The position numbers were made by a program, and so were the translations under genes. A stretch of DNA of 52,422 nucleotides from CAG-390 sp045644325. Its GTDB lineage: Bacteria; Bacillota; Clostridia; Oscillospirales; CAG-272. Shown one piece after another: positions 40,286-48,216 of the stretch. The notes below the pieces were generated by a model. The model was not told where the DNA came from and ran no database searches. It saw only the letters and a program-made list of their open reading frames with translations. Where the stretch lies: positions 1 through 52,422 of the forward strand of contig JAZRGT010000092.1 of assembly GCA_045644325.1 (NCBI GenBank), written 5' to 3'. Numbering within the stretch: position 1 is the stretch's first letter; the number at the start of each line of letters is the position of its first letter.

Positions 40286-41602
40286 TTACCTCATCATATC
40301 GCGCACGAGCGAGAGAAGATTTTCGCGCGTGTTGAAATTGGGATTTGCAAGCACAGCCGCAAGCAGCTCGGAAAGAACCTTACCGACTCTCGCGCCCGGC
40401 GCAACGCCGCAGTCGAGCAGATCGCCGCCGCTGACGGCAAGGTCGGATACACTCATCGGCTCACCCTTTTCAGCGGATTCGTAAAGAGTGCGAGCCGCCG
40501 CCATCGCGCTTTCTCCCGAAAACAGTACCTCGCCCCTCGCGCCCGCGGAAAGCAGGATGAAATAGGCGAATTTCGGGGTGATCTTTCCTGTAATTCCCGA
40601 AGCGTAGGTGCGAACCGTCGCGGGATCTGCGCGCTTGGGCAAAACTCCCGCGGCGCAAGCTGACGTGATTGCCGAAAGCTCGGTGCTCATTTTCAGTCTT
40701 CTCGGAATTTCCGTCGCAAGTGCCTTGTCGCTGTCGCGAAGGAGCATTCCGAGACGGAGTGCCGCAAGATGTGCGCGCGCCGAGATGAATCCGAGTGGCG
40801 AAGCCTCGGCTCTTTCCTTTTTAAGATAAAGTCCCTCGGGGAAGTTTTCAGGGATGAAATCGACCGCGCGGAACGAGTTTTCCGCGAGCGTTTCAAAATG
40901 TGCCGAGGGCATTATTTCGCTCAGCACGTTTGTCGAATGCATCAGAGCGAGCGAATGCGACGGTCTTTCAGCCGAAAGCAGACCGAGCACCTCGCCGCCG
41001 ATGCGCTCCGCGCTGACGGCGGAGAGTCTTTTCCGCTCGCTTTCAGCCGCCGCGAGTGTTTTTTCTTCGATCTCAAATCCAAGCCGCGCGGCAAAGCGGA
41101 ATCCGCGAAGGATGCGGAGCGAATCCTCGGTAAACCGACGGACGGGATCGCCGACTGCTCGGATGACGCCGAGCTTCAGGTCATCTGCGCCGCCGAAAGG
41201 ATCGCAAAGACCGCGTGTAGGGGAATAAGCCATCGCGTTGACGGTGAAATCGCGCCGCGCGAGGTCTTCTGTTATATTTTTAGTAAATTCCACCGAATCG
41301 GGACGCCGCCCGTCGGTGTAGTCGCCGTCGACGCGGTAGGTGGTGATCTCGAGGGGCATCCCCTCAATAACGACGGTCACCGTGCCGTGCTTTTCGCCCG
41401 TCAGAATGGTGTGAAAATCGGCAAATACCGCCTTGGTCTGTGCGGGCGAGGACGAGGTTGTGATATCGTAATCGTGAAGCGCGCGCCCGAGCATAGCGTC
41501 ACGCACCGCCCCACCGACGACGTAAGCCTCGAATCCGCAGGATTCGAGCCGGGAGAGGGCGAGAGCAACCGCGGACGGAAGAGACATATTGAATTGAGTC
41601 AT
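40286..41602 (-). CDS. cca: CCA-adding tRNA nucleotidyltransferase
   Basis: 438 aa class II nucleotidyltransferase. VVGGAVRDAMLG (28-39) with the metal-binding D44 and D46 in DYDITTS, RRDFTVNA (116-123) and the nucleotide-selecting EDSLRILRGFRFAARLGF. It repairs or adds the 3' CCA of tRNA. AAGGAG is 8 nt before the ATG. First of an operon cca - hydrolase - yegP-like - AI-2E. Confidence 0.94.
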   Translation of the reverse strand: MTQFNMSLPSAVALALSRLESCGFEAYVVGGAVRDAMLGRALHDYDITTSSSPAQTKAVFADFHTILTGEKHGTVTVVIEGMPLEITTYRVDGDYTDGRRPDSVEFTKNITEDLARRDFTVNAMAYSPTRGLCDPFGGADDLKLGVIRAVGDPVRRFTEDSLRILRGFRFAARLGFEIEEKTLAAAESERKRLSAVSAERIGGEVLGLLSAERPSHSLALMHSTNVLSEIMPSAHFETLAENSFRAVDFIPENFPEGLYLKKERAEASPLGFISARAHLAALRLGMLLRDSDKALATEIPRRLKMSTELSAITSACAAGVLPKRADPATVRTYASGITGKITPKFAYFILLSAGARGEVLFSGESAMAAARTLYESAEKGEPMSVSDLAVSGGDLLDCGVAPGARVGKVLSELLAAVLANPNFNTRENLLSLVRDMMR

Positions 41603-41621
41603 ACGGATGCTCCTTTCTTTT

Positions 41622-42130
41622 TAGGGCAGAGGTAAGAGGGCAGAGGGCAGAGGTAAGGTAATTTTTCGCTGAAGCGAAAAATATTTTTATTAGTCTTGTT
41701 TTTTGGTGTTGCAGATAGTGACTAAGATCGATATTATCTCGTTGATGTCGGAGTATAAGCTTAGAAATTCTTTTTCGCTCAGATAATCGGTTTCATTAAG
41801 CAATCGTATCCAATATTCCGTTTCGCTTGCTTCTTTTAAGGCTATTGCATATTTAGCGTAAAAATCGTTTTTTGACTGTCCGCGTTGCGCTTCAGAAATG
41901 TTTGCGCCGATGCTTGTTCCGCTTCTTAACAGTTGTTTCGATAAAACATACTCTTTCTTTTCGTCACAAAGATACCGATACAACTTTACAATTCTAACTG
42001 CGAAGTCAAAGCTCTTATGTTCAATTATTCTCTTTTGCATAATTTAACCTATTCAATAAATTTAATTTCCGAGCAAAGCGAGGAAATTTACCTTACCTCT
42101 GCCCTCTGCCCTCTACCCTCTGCCCTCCGC
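41622..42130. mobile_element. Heptamer-array element H4 carrying an S23-like gene
   Basis: Left end (41622-41687) GGCAGAG/GTAAGAG heptamers then TAAGGTAATTTTTCGC..GCGAAAAA. Right end (42064-42130) TTTCC..GGAAA hairpin, TTACCTTA, then CCTCTGC-type heptamers. Read in one sense: left CCTCTGC, CCTCTGC, CCTCTTA, CCTCTGC; right CCTCTGC, CCTCTGC, CCTCTAC, CCTCTGC. The heptamer differs from that of H1 but is matched within this element. Confidence 0.75.
41690..42040 (-). CDS. Four-helix-bundle protein, S23/IVP family, copy 2
   Basis: 116 aa, closely similar to the protein at 10411: HKSFDFAVRIVKLYRYL, RSGTSIGANISEAQRGQ and ALKEASETEYWIRLL are shared nearly intact. Weak AGG about 8 nt upstream of the ATG. 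It is enclosed by the ends of element H4, between the 42162 gene and cca, on the same strand as both. Confidence 0.85.
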   Translation of the reverse strand: MQKRIIEHKSFDFAVRIVKLYRYLCDEKKEYVLSKQLLRSGTSIGANISEAQRGQSKNDFYAKYAIALKEASETEYWIRLLNETDYLSEKEFLSLYSDINEIISILVTICNTKKQD

Positions 42131-42161
42131 TATCAGGCTTTGCCTCTATGCACAAACAAAA

Positions 42162-43271
42162 TTATTCCACAACCTCAAACATCTCTCCCTCTCCCGTGTA
42201 TCGGCAGAGCTTGATGTCGGACGAATGGTATTTGACCTCGTCGCGTTTTACCTTCTTGTCAAAGGAGAAGTAATAGTATCCGTTTCCGAGTGAGATCAGT
42301 CCCGTGGTGCCGTGGTTGAAGTCACAGCCGTAAACGCCGGTTGCGGGGTCGACTACGCCGATCTCCGCGCCGGTGAGGAGGAGTCCTTCACGTCCGCAAA
42401 GTCCGCAGAGCTCGCCCATAACGGGTGCGATCTTACGGTCGATGATGAACATAGGGGGATTGCGGAATTTTTCCTTATTGCCCTTGTAGACGGCAACGAG
42501 CCACGCGTCGAGGTAGGTATCGTATTCAAGATTCTGTACGCCCCAGTTGGTGTTTCCGGTGTAGAAGAAGAGCTTGTTTTCGCATCTTGCGCCGCTGTGG
42601 TGGGGCTGTCCCTGGGTGAGGGGCTTTGCAAAGGGCTTGATATTGCGCCAATCGTATTCGAGAATGATCTGATGGTCGTTATCGTCGCGGTTTACGTCAT
42701 TGTAGATGCCGTAAGCGACGTAAAGCATATAGGGAGAGACCTGACGCTCGCCGGGACGGGGAGAGAAGGTCACGCCGTCGATGCCGGAGCAGGCAAAGCG
42801 GTGGGGAGCACCCTGCTCGCCCTCGGCTTCAAAGTCCTCGCAAACGTCGGGGAGGTAAACGGCGGTCATAATGCCGTCAGCCTCGGCATCCATACCGATG
42901 CGGTCGATCTTGTCAACGTCAAAGATCGCGATATAGAATGCATCCTCCTCGGCAAGCTGAATGCCGGTGCGCGCCATGATGCCACGGCCGATCGAGTCGT
43001 GCTTATATTCGATCGAGCCCCAGACGCAGTTGTCACCGCCGTTGAAGGCAAGACATCCGAGGTGACCGGTCAGTCCCTCGACGGTACCAATCACGTTGCC
43101 CTGCATATCTGCCTTGACGAGGACGGTGGTATAAGAATAGTATATGTACTTGCGCTCCGTGTCGACAGCGATTCCCTGAATGTGGCCGTTGGTCCATTCG
43201 CCCGCAAAGATTGAGCGGGGCAGTGCGGGAGCGGGATAGTTTTTAAGGTTTTCAAAGCGATTGTTTTTCAT
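42162..43271 (-). CDS. Conserved-looking beta-propeller-like hypothetical protein
   Basis: 369 aa from ATG 43271 (AAAGGAAG site). It is soluble, with repeated beta-type segments (GHIQGIAVDTERKYIYYSY, GHLGCLAFNGGDNCVWGS, YYYFSFDKKV) consistent with a propeller. No catalytic motif recognised and no signal peptide. Such proteins are often encoded near sugar-catabolic genes in Clostridia, but I cannot assign a reaction. Confidence 0.72.
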   Translation of the reverse strand: MKNNRFENLKNYPAPALPRSIFAGEWTNGHIQGIAVDTERKYIYYSYTTVLVKADMQGNVIGTVEGLTGHLGCLAFNGGDNCVWGSIEYKHDSIGRGIMARTGIQLAEEDAFYIAIFDVDKIDRIGMDAEADGIMTAVYLPDVCEDFEAEGEQGAPHRFACSGIDGVTFSPRPGERQVSPYMLYVAYGIYNDVNRDDNDHQIILEYDWRNIKPFAKPLTQGQPHHSGARCENKLFFYTGNTNWGVQNLEYDTYLDAWLVAVYKGNKEKFRNPPMFIIDRKIAPVMGELCGLCGREGLLLTGAEIGVVDPATGVYGCDFNHGTTGLISLGNGYYYFSFDKKVKRDEVKYHSSDIKLCRYTGEGEMFEVVE

Positions 43272-43311
43272 ATTGTTCTTCCTTTCCGGATGAGTATATT
43301 TTCTCAACATA

Positions 43312-43340
43312 ATTATATCACATATATACCGCAAAGTCAA
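43312..43340 (-). promoter_or_regulatory. Promoter for the 42162-43271 gene
   Basis: Minus strand TTGACT (43340-43335), 17 bp, TATAAT (43317-43312). Confidence 0.8.
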
Positions 43341-43373
43341 ACAAAATTCAAAAAAAGCCGCCTCACGCGGGGC

Positions 43374-43795
43374 TTTTCCACAACGCCTTTTGTGCACTTT
43401 GCATATCCGACAAAATTCGTACCGCTTTTTTCTTCATTTCCCCAACAAATGTGGAAAACCTTGTGGTAACTGTGCAAAAGTACCGTAAATCAAGGCAAAA
43501 TCAAGGTTTTGAGTGGGGATAAAAGAGCGGGGTGCCTGTGGAAAACCTCTTGTCAATAGTTTTTTTGAAAAAAATCCAATAACGCAAACTTTCTCACTTT
43601 TGCACAAAGTTGTGAATTTTGTATAATTTTTTGTCGAATATTTTCTGACGTCAAGGGATGTGAAAATGCATCCGCGCAAGCATATAATCCGATTGATTAT
43701 TTTTCAATGCGGAGATTACTTTTTCCTGATATTTCCCCGCAAGCCTCCGCGTGGATATCAAAAGGCGCGAGATGTGAAAATTTTCCCGTTTTCTG
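43374..43795. other. AT-rich intergenic region with DnaA-box-like sites; no gene supported
   Basis: Three exact copies of TGTGGAAAA (43382-43374 on the minus strand, 43450-43458, 43537-43545) and TGGGGATAA (43514-43522) each differ by one base from the DnaA box TGTGGATAA. A promoter-like TTTGCA / TATAAT pair (43599-43627, 17 bp) points right with no ORF after it, leaving room for a small RNA. An 81-codon frame on the minus strand (43434-43679) has no ribosome site or family likeness and is not accepted. Confidence 0.4.
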
Positions 43796-43824
43796 TTGAT
43801 TTTCTTGTAAAAATAAGTTATAAT
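43796..43824 (+). promoter_or_regulatory. Promoter for the glycosyltransferase-CsaB gene
   Basis: TTGATT (43796-43801), 17 bp, TATAAT (43819-43824). Confidence 0.7.
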
Positions 43825-43868
43825 ATATAATGATTAACTATACTTACATTTGAAAGGGGGTGGTACGC

Positions 43869-46058
43869 TTGAGAATATTGCTTGCGGCTACGCGCATGGG
43901 CATCGGCGGTGCCGAAACTCACATCCTCACTCTTGCGCGTGTTTTGCACAGGCGCGGACATTACGTTCATATCGTTTCGGCGGGCGGAGCCTATATCCCC
44001 GCGCTGATCTCGTCGAAGATCACGCATACCGTTCTGCCTCTTGATAAAAAGGATATAATTTCGGTCACGAGATCCGCGCTTGCAATCAAAAGGCTTGCCA
44101 TAGACGGGCATTTCGACGTTGTTCACGCCCACGGCAGGATCCCCGCCTTTATCTGCGGAATGCTTTCAAAGCAAAAGGGCTTTCCGCCCTTCGCCGTAAC
44201 GGCGCACGGATTTTACGATCCCGCACCGCCCCTCCGCGCGTTTACCCTCTGGGGCAGACGGACGATCGCTGTCAGCGAGGACGTCAAGGGCTTCCTTGTT
44301 GAAAAATACAAGCTCCCGCCCGAGAGCATCGACGTTATCATAAACGGCGTTGATACCGACGTTCCCGAGCATCAGCCCTCAAAGCGGCTCCGAATAGTTA
44401 CCGCGAGCCGACTTGACGGCGACACCTCGCTCTGTCCGCTTCTTCTTTGCGAGCTGATAACGAGGATCCGTCGCGATTTTCCCGAGCTCGATCCCGTGCT
44501 GACCGTTGTCGGCGGCGGCGAAAAGCTACCCGAGATCCGCGAGGCGGCAAGACGCACGAACGCACTCTGTCCCGGAGCCGTTACGGTTGCGGGCAGCGTT
44601 CTCGATATGCCCGCGATACTCGCGCGCGCCGATATTTTCATAGGCTCGTCGCGAGCCGCGCTTGAGGCGATGGCGGCGAGCGTTCCCGTCATCCTTTGCT
44701 CGGATATGGGATGCGACGGCGTTCTTGACGAAACGAATCTGCGCCGCGCCGAGGAAACGAATTTCACCTGCCGCGGCGGTGCGCAGACCGATATTGAATC
44801 CTTGAGACTTGCGCTCGAGCGTCTGATTTGCGCAACTCCCCGTGAGCGTGCGCTCTACGGCGCGTTCGGAAGAGCCTACGTCACCCGCCGCGCGTCGGCA
44901 GAGCTTTTTGCCGAAAAGACCGTTGCCTTCTGGCGCGATCTTATTGCGGGCGAGCGCGGAGGAATAATGCTCTGCGGCTACTTCGGCGCGGGCAACGCGG
45001 GTGACGATGCAACGCTTGATGCCGTTCTCGCCTCCCTCCCCGAGATGCCGAAGGGAATAATGCCGACCGTTCCCGCGATCAGGGCGAACAAGCTCCCGGG
45101 CGGTGTCGTACCTATCGGAAGATATAATTTCCCGAGGATCAAAAAGGAGCTTTCAAGGACTCGTCTTTTCCTGCTCTGCGGCGGAACTCTGCTTCAGAAC
45201 AGCACCTCAAACCGCTCCCTCGGATATTACAACTATATGAGTGACCTCGCGGTCAGATGCGGCGCGCGGGTTATGCTCTATTCGGGCGGAGTCGGCCCCG
45301 TGATAGGCGAGGAGGCGGTCGATAAGACGGTATACACTATCGAAAACTGCGATGCCGTGACTCTGCGCGAGCCCGATTCCTTCGAGCTGCTCAAAAAGCT
45401 CGGATGCAGTCTTGACGGAGTCGGAGTCAGTGCCGACGCCGCACTGAGGACCGAGCCGCTGCCCCTGCCCGAATCAATAATAAAGCGTCTCCCCGAGGGG
45501 CGCGAGGTGTTTGCCGTGTCGGTCAGACCTCTCGGCGGCATTATCCGAGGTGAGGGGGCGCAAAAGCCCGCCGATATCTATAAGATGATTGCCGATGCCG
45601 TTCGCGTCATAGCCGACAGACGCAATGCGCAGCCGCTCTTCATCCCGCTTGCGCCCGAGGACGTAAGAATCTGCGAGCGTGTCTGCAAGAGTGCGGAAAG
45701 AGGCATCGTTATGCCGAGGATGAGCGCGGGGCATATAATTTCGCTTATGTCGAAGTGCTCGCTCGTGCTCGGAATGAGGCTTCACAGCGCGGTATTCGCA
45801 TCGGTTGCGGGAATCCCCGCGATCACATTGGCTTACGATCCGAAGGTTGCGTCCTTCGCGCGCTACGCCTGCCACCCCGCGCCGCTTGATCCGAATTCGC
45901 CCGATTTCAATATGCGCGCGATAGTCGCGGCGGCGGGTGTACTCTATACGAATTACAACGCGGCGGCGTTGACCGTTCGTGCCCGCACTGCAGAGCTCAT
46001 CCGCTGTCTTGACGGCGATGCCGAGCTTGCCGCGCATATCTATAAAGCCGATATTTAA
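43869..46058 (+). CDS. Fusion of family 4 glycosyltransferase and CsaB-type polysaccharide pyruvyl transferase
   Basis: 729 aa. I choose TTG 43869 because the GGGGGTGG site is correctly spaced for it and the protein then begins at RILLAATRMGIGGAETHI, the normal start of GT4 enzymes; GTG 43860 lies within the site. Residues 1 to about 360 are a GT-B fold ending in GSSRAALEAMAASVPVI. From about 366, LCGYFGAGNAGDDATLDAVL starts a CsaB domain with RMRLHSAVFAS-like LGMRLHSAVFAS near the end. CsaB pyruvylates a cell-wall polysaccharide that SLH-domain proteins bind, so this probably builds and caps a wall glycan. Confidence 0.88.
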   Translation: MRILLAATRMGIGGAETHILTLARVLHRRGHYVHIVSAGGAYIPALISSKITHTVLPLDKKDIISVTRSALAIKRLAIDGHFDVVHAHGRIPAFICGMLSKQKGFPPFAVTAHGFYDPAPPLRAFTLWGRRTIAVSEDVKGFLVEKYKLPPESIDVIINGVDTDVPEHQPSKRLRIVTASRLDGDTSLCPLLLCELITRIRRDFPELDPVLTVVGGGEKLPEIREAARRTNALCPGAVTVAGSVLDMPAILARADIFIGSSRAALEAMAASVPVILCSDMGCDGVLDETNLRRAEETNFTCRGGAQTDIESLRLALERLICATPRERALYGAFGRAYVTRRASAELFAEKTVAFWRDLIAGERGGIMLCGYFGAGNAGDDATLDAVLASLPEMPKGIMPTVPAIRANKLPGGVVPIGRYNFPRIKKELSRTRLFLLCGGTLLQNSTSNRSLGYYNYMSDLAVRCGARVMLYSGGVGPVIGEEAVDKTVYTIENCDAVTLREPDSFELLKKLGCSLDGVGVSADAALRTEPLPLPESIIKRLPEGREVFAVSVRPLGGIIRGEGAQKPADIYKMIADAVRVIADRRNAQPLFIPLAPEDVRICERVCKSAERGIVMPRMSAGHIISLMSKCSLVLGMRLHSAVFASVAGIPAITLAYDPKVASFARYACHPAPLDPNSPDFNMRAIVAAAGVLYTNYNAAALTVRARTAELIRCLDGDAELAAHIYKADI

Positions 46059-46076
46059 ACGAAAGGAAGAATTGAA

Positions 46077-46403
46077 ATGGCAAAAAGCAAATACAAACAG
46101 ATCAGAGGCGTGATAAGCCTCATCTACATACTGACGGGAGTTTCCTCCGTTGTTCAGGCGTGGAACAGCCTGCTTGATCTCGATCTTCTCGGTGTTTTCG
46201 CGTCCGCACTCGGAGTTCTCATCTTCGTAGCGGGAATATGCGGATTTTTCAGTATCAAGCCCACTGCCTGCCACACCCTTGGATGGATAATTATGTTCCT
46301 TTCCCTCGCATCGCTCGTCTACGCGATCGTTGTCGGAAAAACCTTTGACTTTACGATAGCAAATCAGTTCTTGCTTTCTTGGCTCTTTATGCTTTGTGTT
46401 TAA
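46077..46403 (+). CDS. Small multi-pass membrane protein, hypothetical
   Basis: 108 aa with four predicted helices (about 10-30, 36-56, 65-86, 90-107). AAAGGAAG site. It lies 18 nt after the glycosyltransferase-CsaB gene and so probably shares its transcript. No family recognised. Confidence 0.72.
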   Translation: MAKSKYKQIRGVISLIYILTGVSSVVQAWNSLLDLDLLGVFASALGVLIFVAGICGFFSIKPTACHTLGWIIMFLSLASLVYAIVVGKTFDFTIANQFLLSWLFMLCV

Positions 46404-46406
46404 TAA

Positions 46407-46478
46407 ATGAAGCTTTTCGCCTTGGCGAAAAGCTACCATAACTCTGCACTCTTAACTCTTAACTCTGCACTTACCGGA
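46407..46478. repeat. Solo right half of a heptamer-array element (ACTCTGC type)
   Basis: Begins 4 nt after a stop codon: GCTTTTCGCC..GGCGAAAAGC hairpin, TACCATA, then ACTCTGC, ACTCTTA, ACTCTTA, ACTCTGC. It runs up to the ribosome site of the SecB-like gene. Confidence 0.7.
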
Positions 46479-46487
46479 GGTCCCCCA

Positions 46488-46901
46488 ATGTCTCAATCCA
46501 AAATCCAACTCAAAGCCACCCGTGCCGACAGCATAAGCTACGTCAACAATATGCAGGGCTCGGGACAGCTCAAGCTCGGCTTTAAATACAGCTACAATCT
46601 CCGCCACGCCGCGCCGGGTATGGCTCGCGGCGAGATTTCGATCACTGCCGAGGACAAGGACGCGCCCGACAAGCTTTCGATAACGGTCAAGCAGTCGGGA
46701 ATCTTCGCCCTCCCGCCCGAAATGCCCCGTGAGGAAGCGCATCTTGAAACCTTCCGCATACTGTTCCCCTACGCTTCGGCTACCCTGACCGCGACCACCT
46801 CGATCGCGGGAGTGCAGGGAATTATCGTGCCGAGGATAGATATTACAGAGGAAAATATATATCGCGTGGAGTTTAAACCGCCGCGCCCCGATGGTGAGTG
46901 A
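46488..46901 (+). CDS. SecB-like protein
   Basis: 137 aa from ATG 46488 (GGAGG 8 nt upstream); the in-frame extension to 46407 reads repeat sequence. The segment EEAHLETFRILFPYASATLTA and the following AGVQGIIVPRIDI match the SecB fold, whose core reads LFPYAR..I...T..AG.PP. SecB is rare in Firmicutes, where homologues are usually stand-alone or toxin-antitoxin-associated chaperones. No toxin is adjacent here. Role uncertain. Confidence 0.65.
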   Translation: MSQSKIQLKATRADSISYVNNMQGSGQLKLGFKYSYNLRHAAPGMARGEISITAEDKDAPDKLSITVKQSGIFALPPEMPREEAHLETFRILFPYASATLTATTSIAGVQGIIVPRIDITEENIYRVEFKPPRPDGE

Positions 46902-46904
46902 TGT

Positions 46905-47395
46905 TCGCGCTTTGCGCGAGTGAAGTGTTCCGCTTCGCGGAACGTTAAGGAAAAAATCCGCCTTGCGGATTTTCACATCTTTATTGAATTTCGCCCTTGA
47001 TATCGTTTGGGTGCGAATTCCTTCGCGAAGGTGCTGACTGCCCACCCCATCCCCTCCCGCACGCGGGAGGGGGATAATAGGCAGACTCCGTTATTCAGCT
47101 TTCTGAATTTTGTTATTCAAGAGTTGCGCCGTGCGCGGCGCGCGATATGCTTGCTTCGCAAGCACGATATATCCTTCGGATACGATATGCCTGCGGCACG
47201 ATATGTTTCGCTTTGCGAAACGTGATTTAATAGGAAATTTTCGCCCTCGGCGAAAATTTACCTTAACATTCCGCAACGCGGAATATATCGCATCGGCGCA
47301 GCCGATATATCGTGTTTCAACATATCGCGCCGAAGGCATATCGCGCGACCTCCGCAGAGGTCGCAACACCCCGATCAGCACAAAATTAAATTGCA
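46905..47395. repeat. Hairpin-rich region with a CGAAG/GATAT array
   Basis: No gene in about 490 bp. Hairpins GTTCCGCTTCGCGGAAC and AATCCGCCTTGCGGATT come first. From 47130 an array of GCTTGCTTCGCAAGC, ATCCTTCGGAT, GCCTGCGGC and TTTCGCTTTGCGAAA is separated by (C)GATAT. A solo TTTTCGCC..GGCGAAAA hairpin with TTACCTTA follows, then further hairpins spaced by ATATCG (ATTCCGC..GCGGAAT, GACCTCCGCAGAGGTC). The string GGATTTTCACATCTTTATT at 46973 recurs at the right edge of the window (52385). Confidence 0.65.
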
Positions 47396-47430
47396 AATCA
47401 AACCACTATGTAGAAAGTTCACCTCTATCC

Positions 47431-47571
47431 GTAGGGACCGACGTCCTCGGCGGTCCGAGCCCAACGAACGTATTGCTTTGCACAAAATCAAGGAAATAAT
47501 ATTGTATGTTCTTGATTTTAGACACATAAATAATTTTATGCCCACGGACCGCCGGGGACGTCGGTCCCTAC
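47431..47571. mobile_element. 141-bp MITE-like element, copy 2
   Basis: Same terminal repeats (GTAGGGACCGACGTCCTCGG) and same length as 29806-29946, with one mismatch between its own arms and a diverged AT-rich core sharing TTTTAGACACATA. No ORF. Confidence 0.8.
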
Positions 47572-47639
47572 AGGTTATAATTATATACGTGCAAATTAAC
47601 ATAATTAAACTTCACTCATAACAAGAAAGGAGCCTCGCG

Positions 47640-48118
47640 ATGAAAAAATACTACATCAACATCCGAAACAGCAAAAAGGGAAAGATGTTTGATTTGTTGG
47701 AGCTTGTGGCGGTGGCACTTGGAATTTTGTTCTTCCTTGTTCTCCTTCTGATCGGTCCTTGGTATCTCGGGATTGCCTGCGCGTTTTTGGTTGGTATACT
47801 TTCTTGGCTTATGTTCCTTCCACTGTATACGCATTGTCAAACTGCATCTACGTTGATGAAGAAAAAGGCGAAATCCTGCTCAAACGCTTCCGCCGCAAGG
47901 ATCAGAAAATAAAAATCTCCTCTATTACTTCGATTGAAACCGCCAAGAATGATGATGAATCTCTCGGCGGAATCAACGGCCGCGGCGGCGCAAACGTCTA
48001 TGCCGTCAAAAACTCCGACGGTTATATTATGTTTTATTTCGTCAGCGATAAAGTCCTTCTCGAACTGTTTGAAAAACATAAAATCCCGATAATCAAAATT
48101 GATATACAATATATATAA
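47640..48118 (+). pseudogene. Frameshifted membrane protein gene
   Basis: The first frame (ATG 47640 behind GAAAGGAG) gives a cytosolic N-terminus and two hydrophobic helices ending at SWLMFLPLYT; it then loses similarity to protein and stops at 47912. A second frame, shifted by -1, continues from about 47830 with NCIYVDEEKGEILLKRFRRKD to 48118, a natural membrane-proximal beta domain. Together they make one protein of about 158 aa. A single-base change near 47825-47855 (mutation or sequencing error) is likelier than programmed shifting, since the AAA-AAG run lies after the likely junction. Confidence 0.7.
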
Positions 48119-48122
48119 AATT

Positions 48123-48177
48123 GCTTTTCGCCAACGGCGAAAAGCTACCTTACCTCTGCCCTCTGCCCTCTTACCTC
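48123..48177. repeat. Solo right half of a heptamer-array element (CCTCTGC type)
   Basis: Starts 5 nt after the preceding stop: GCTTTTCGCC..GGCGAAAAGC, TACCTTA, then CCTCTGC, CCTCTGC, CCTCTTA, CCTCTAA. Confidence 0.7.
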
Positions 48178-48216
48178 TAACCTTGAATTATTAACTCCCG
48201 AAAGGAATAAAATAAA

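Noticed and set aside
43434..43679. 81-aa minus-strand ORF in the gene-free region
   Set aside because: No ribosome site, no recognisable motif, and the region holds a rightward promoter and DnaA-like sites instead.
43272..43868. Chromosomal replication origin
   Set aside because: DnaA-box-like nonamers are present but all have a mismatch, and neither dnaA, dnaN, rpmH nor other usual origin neighbours are in the window.
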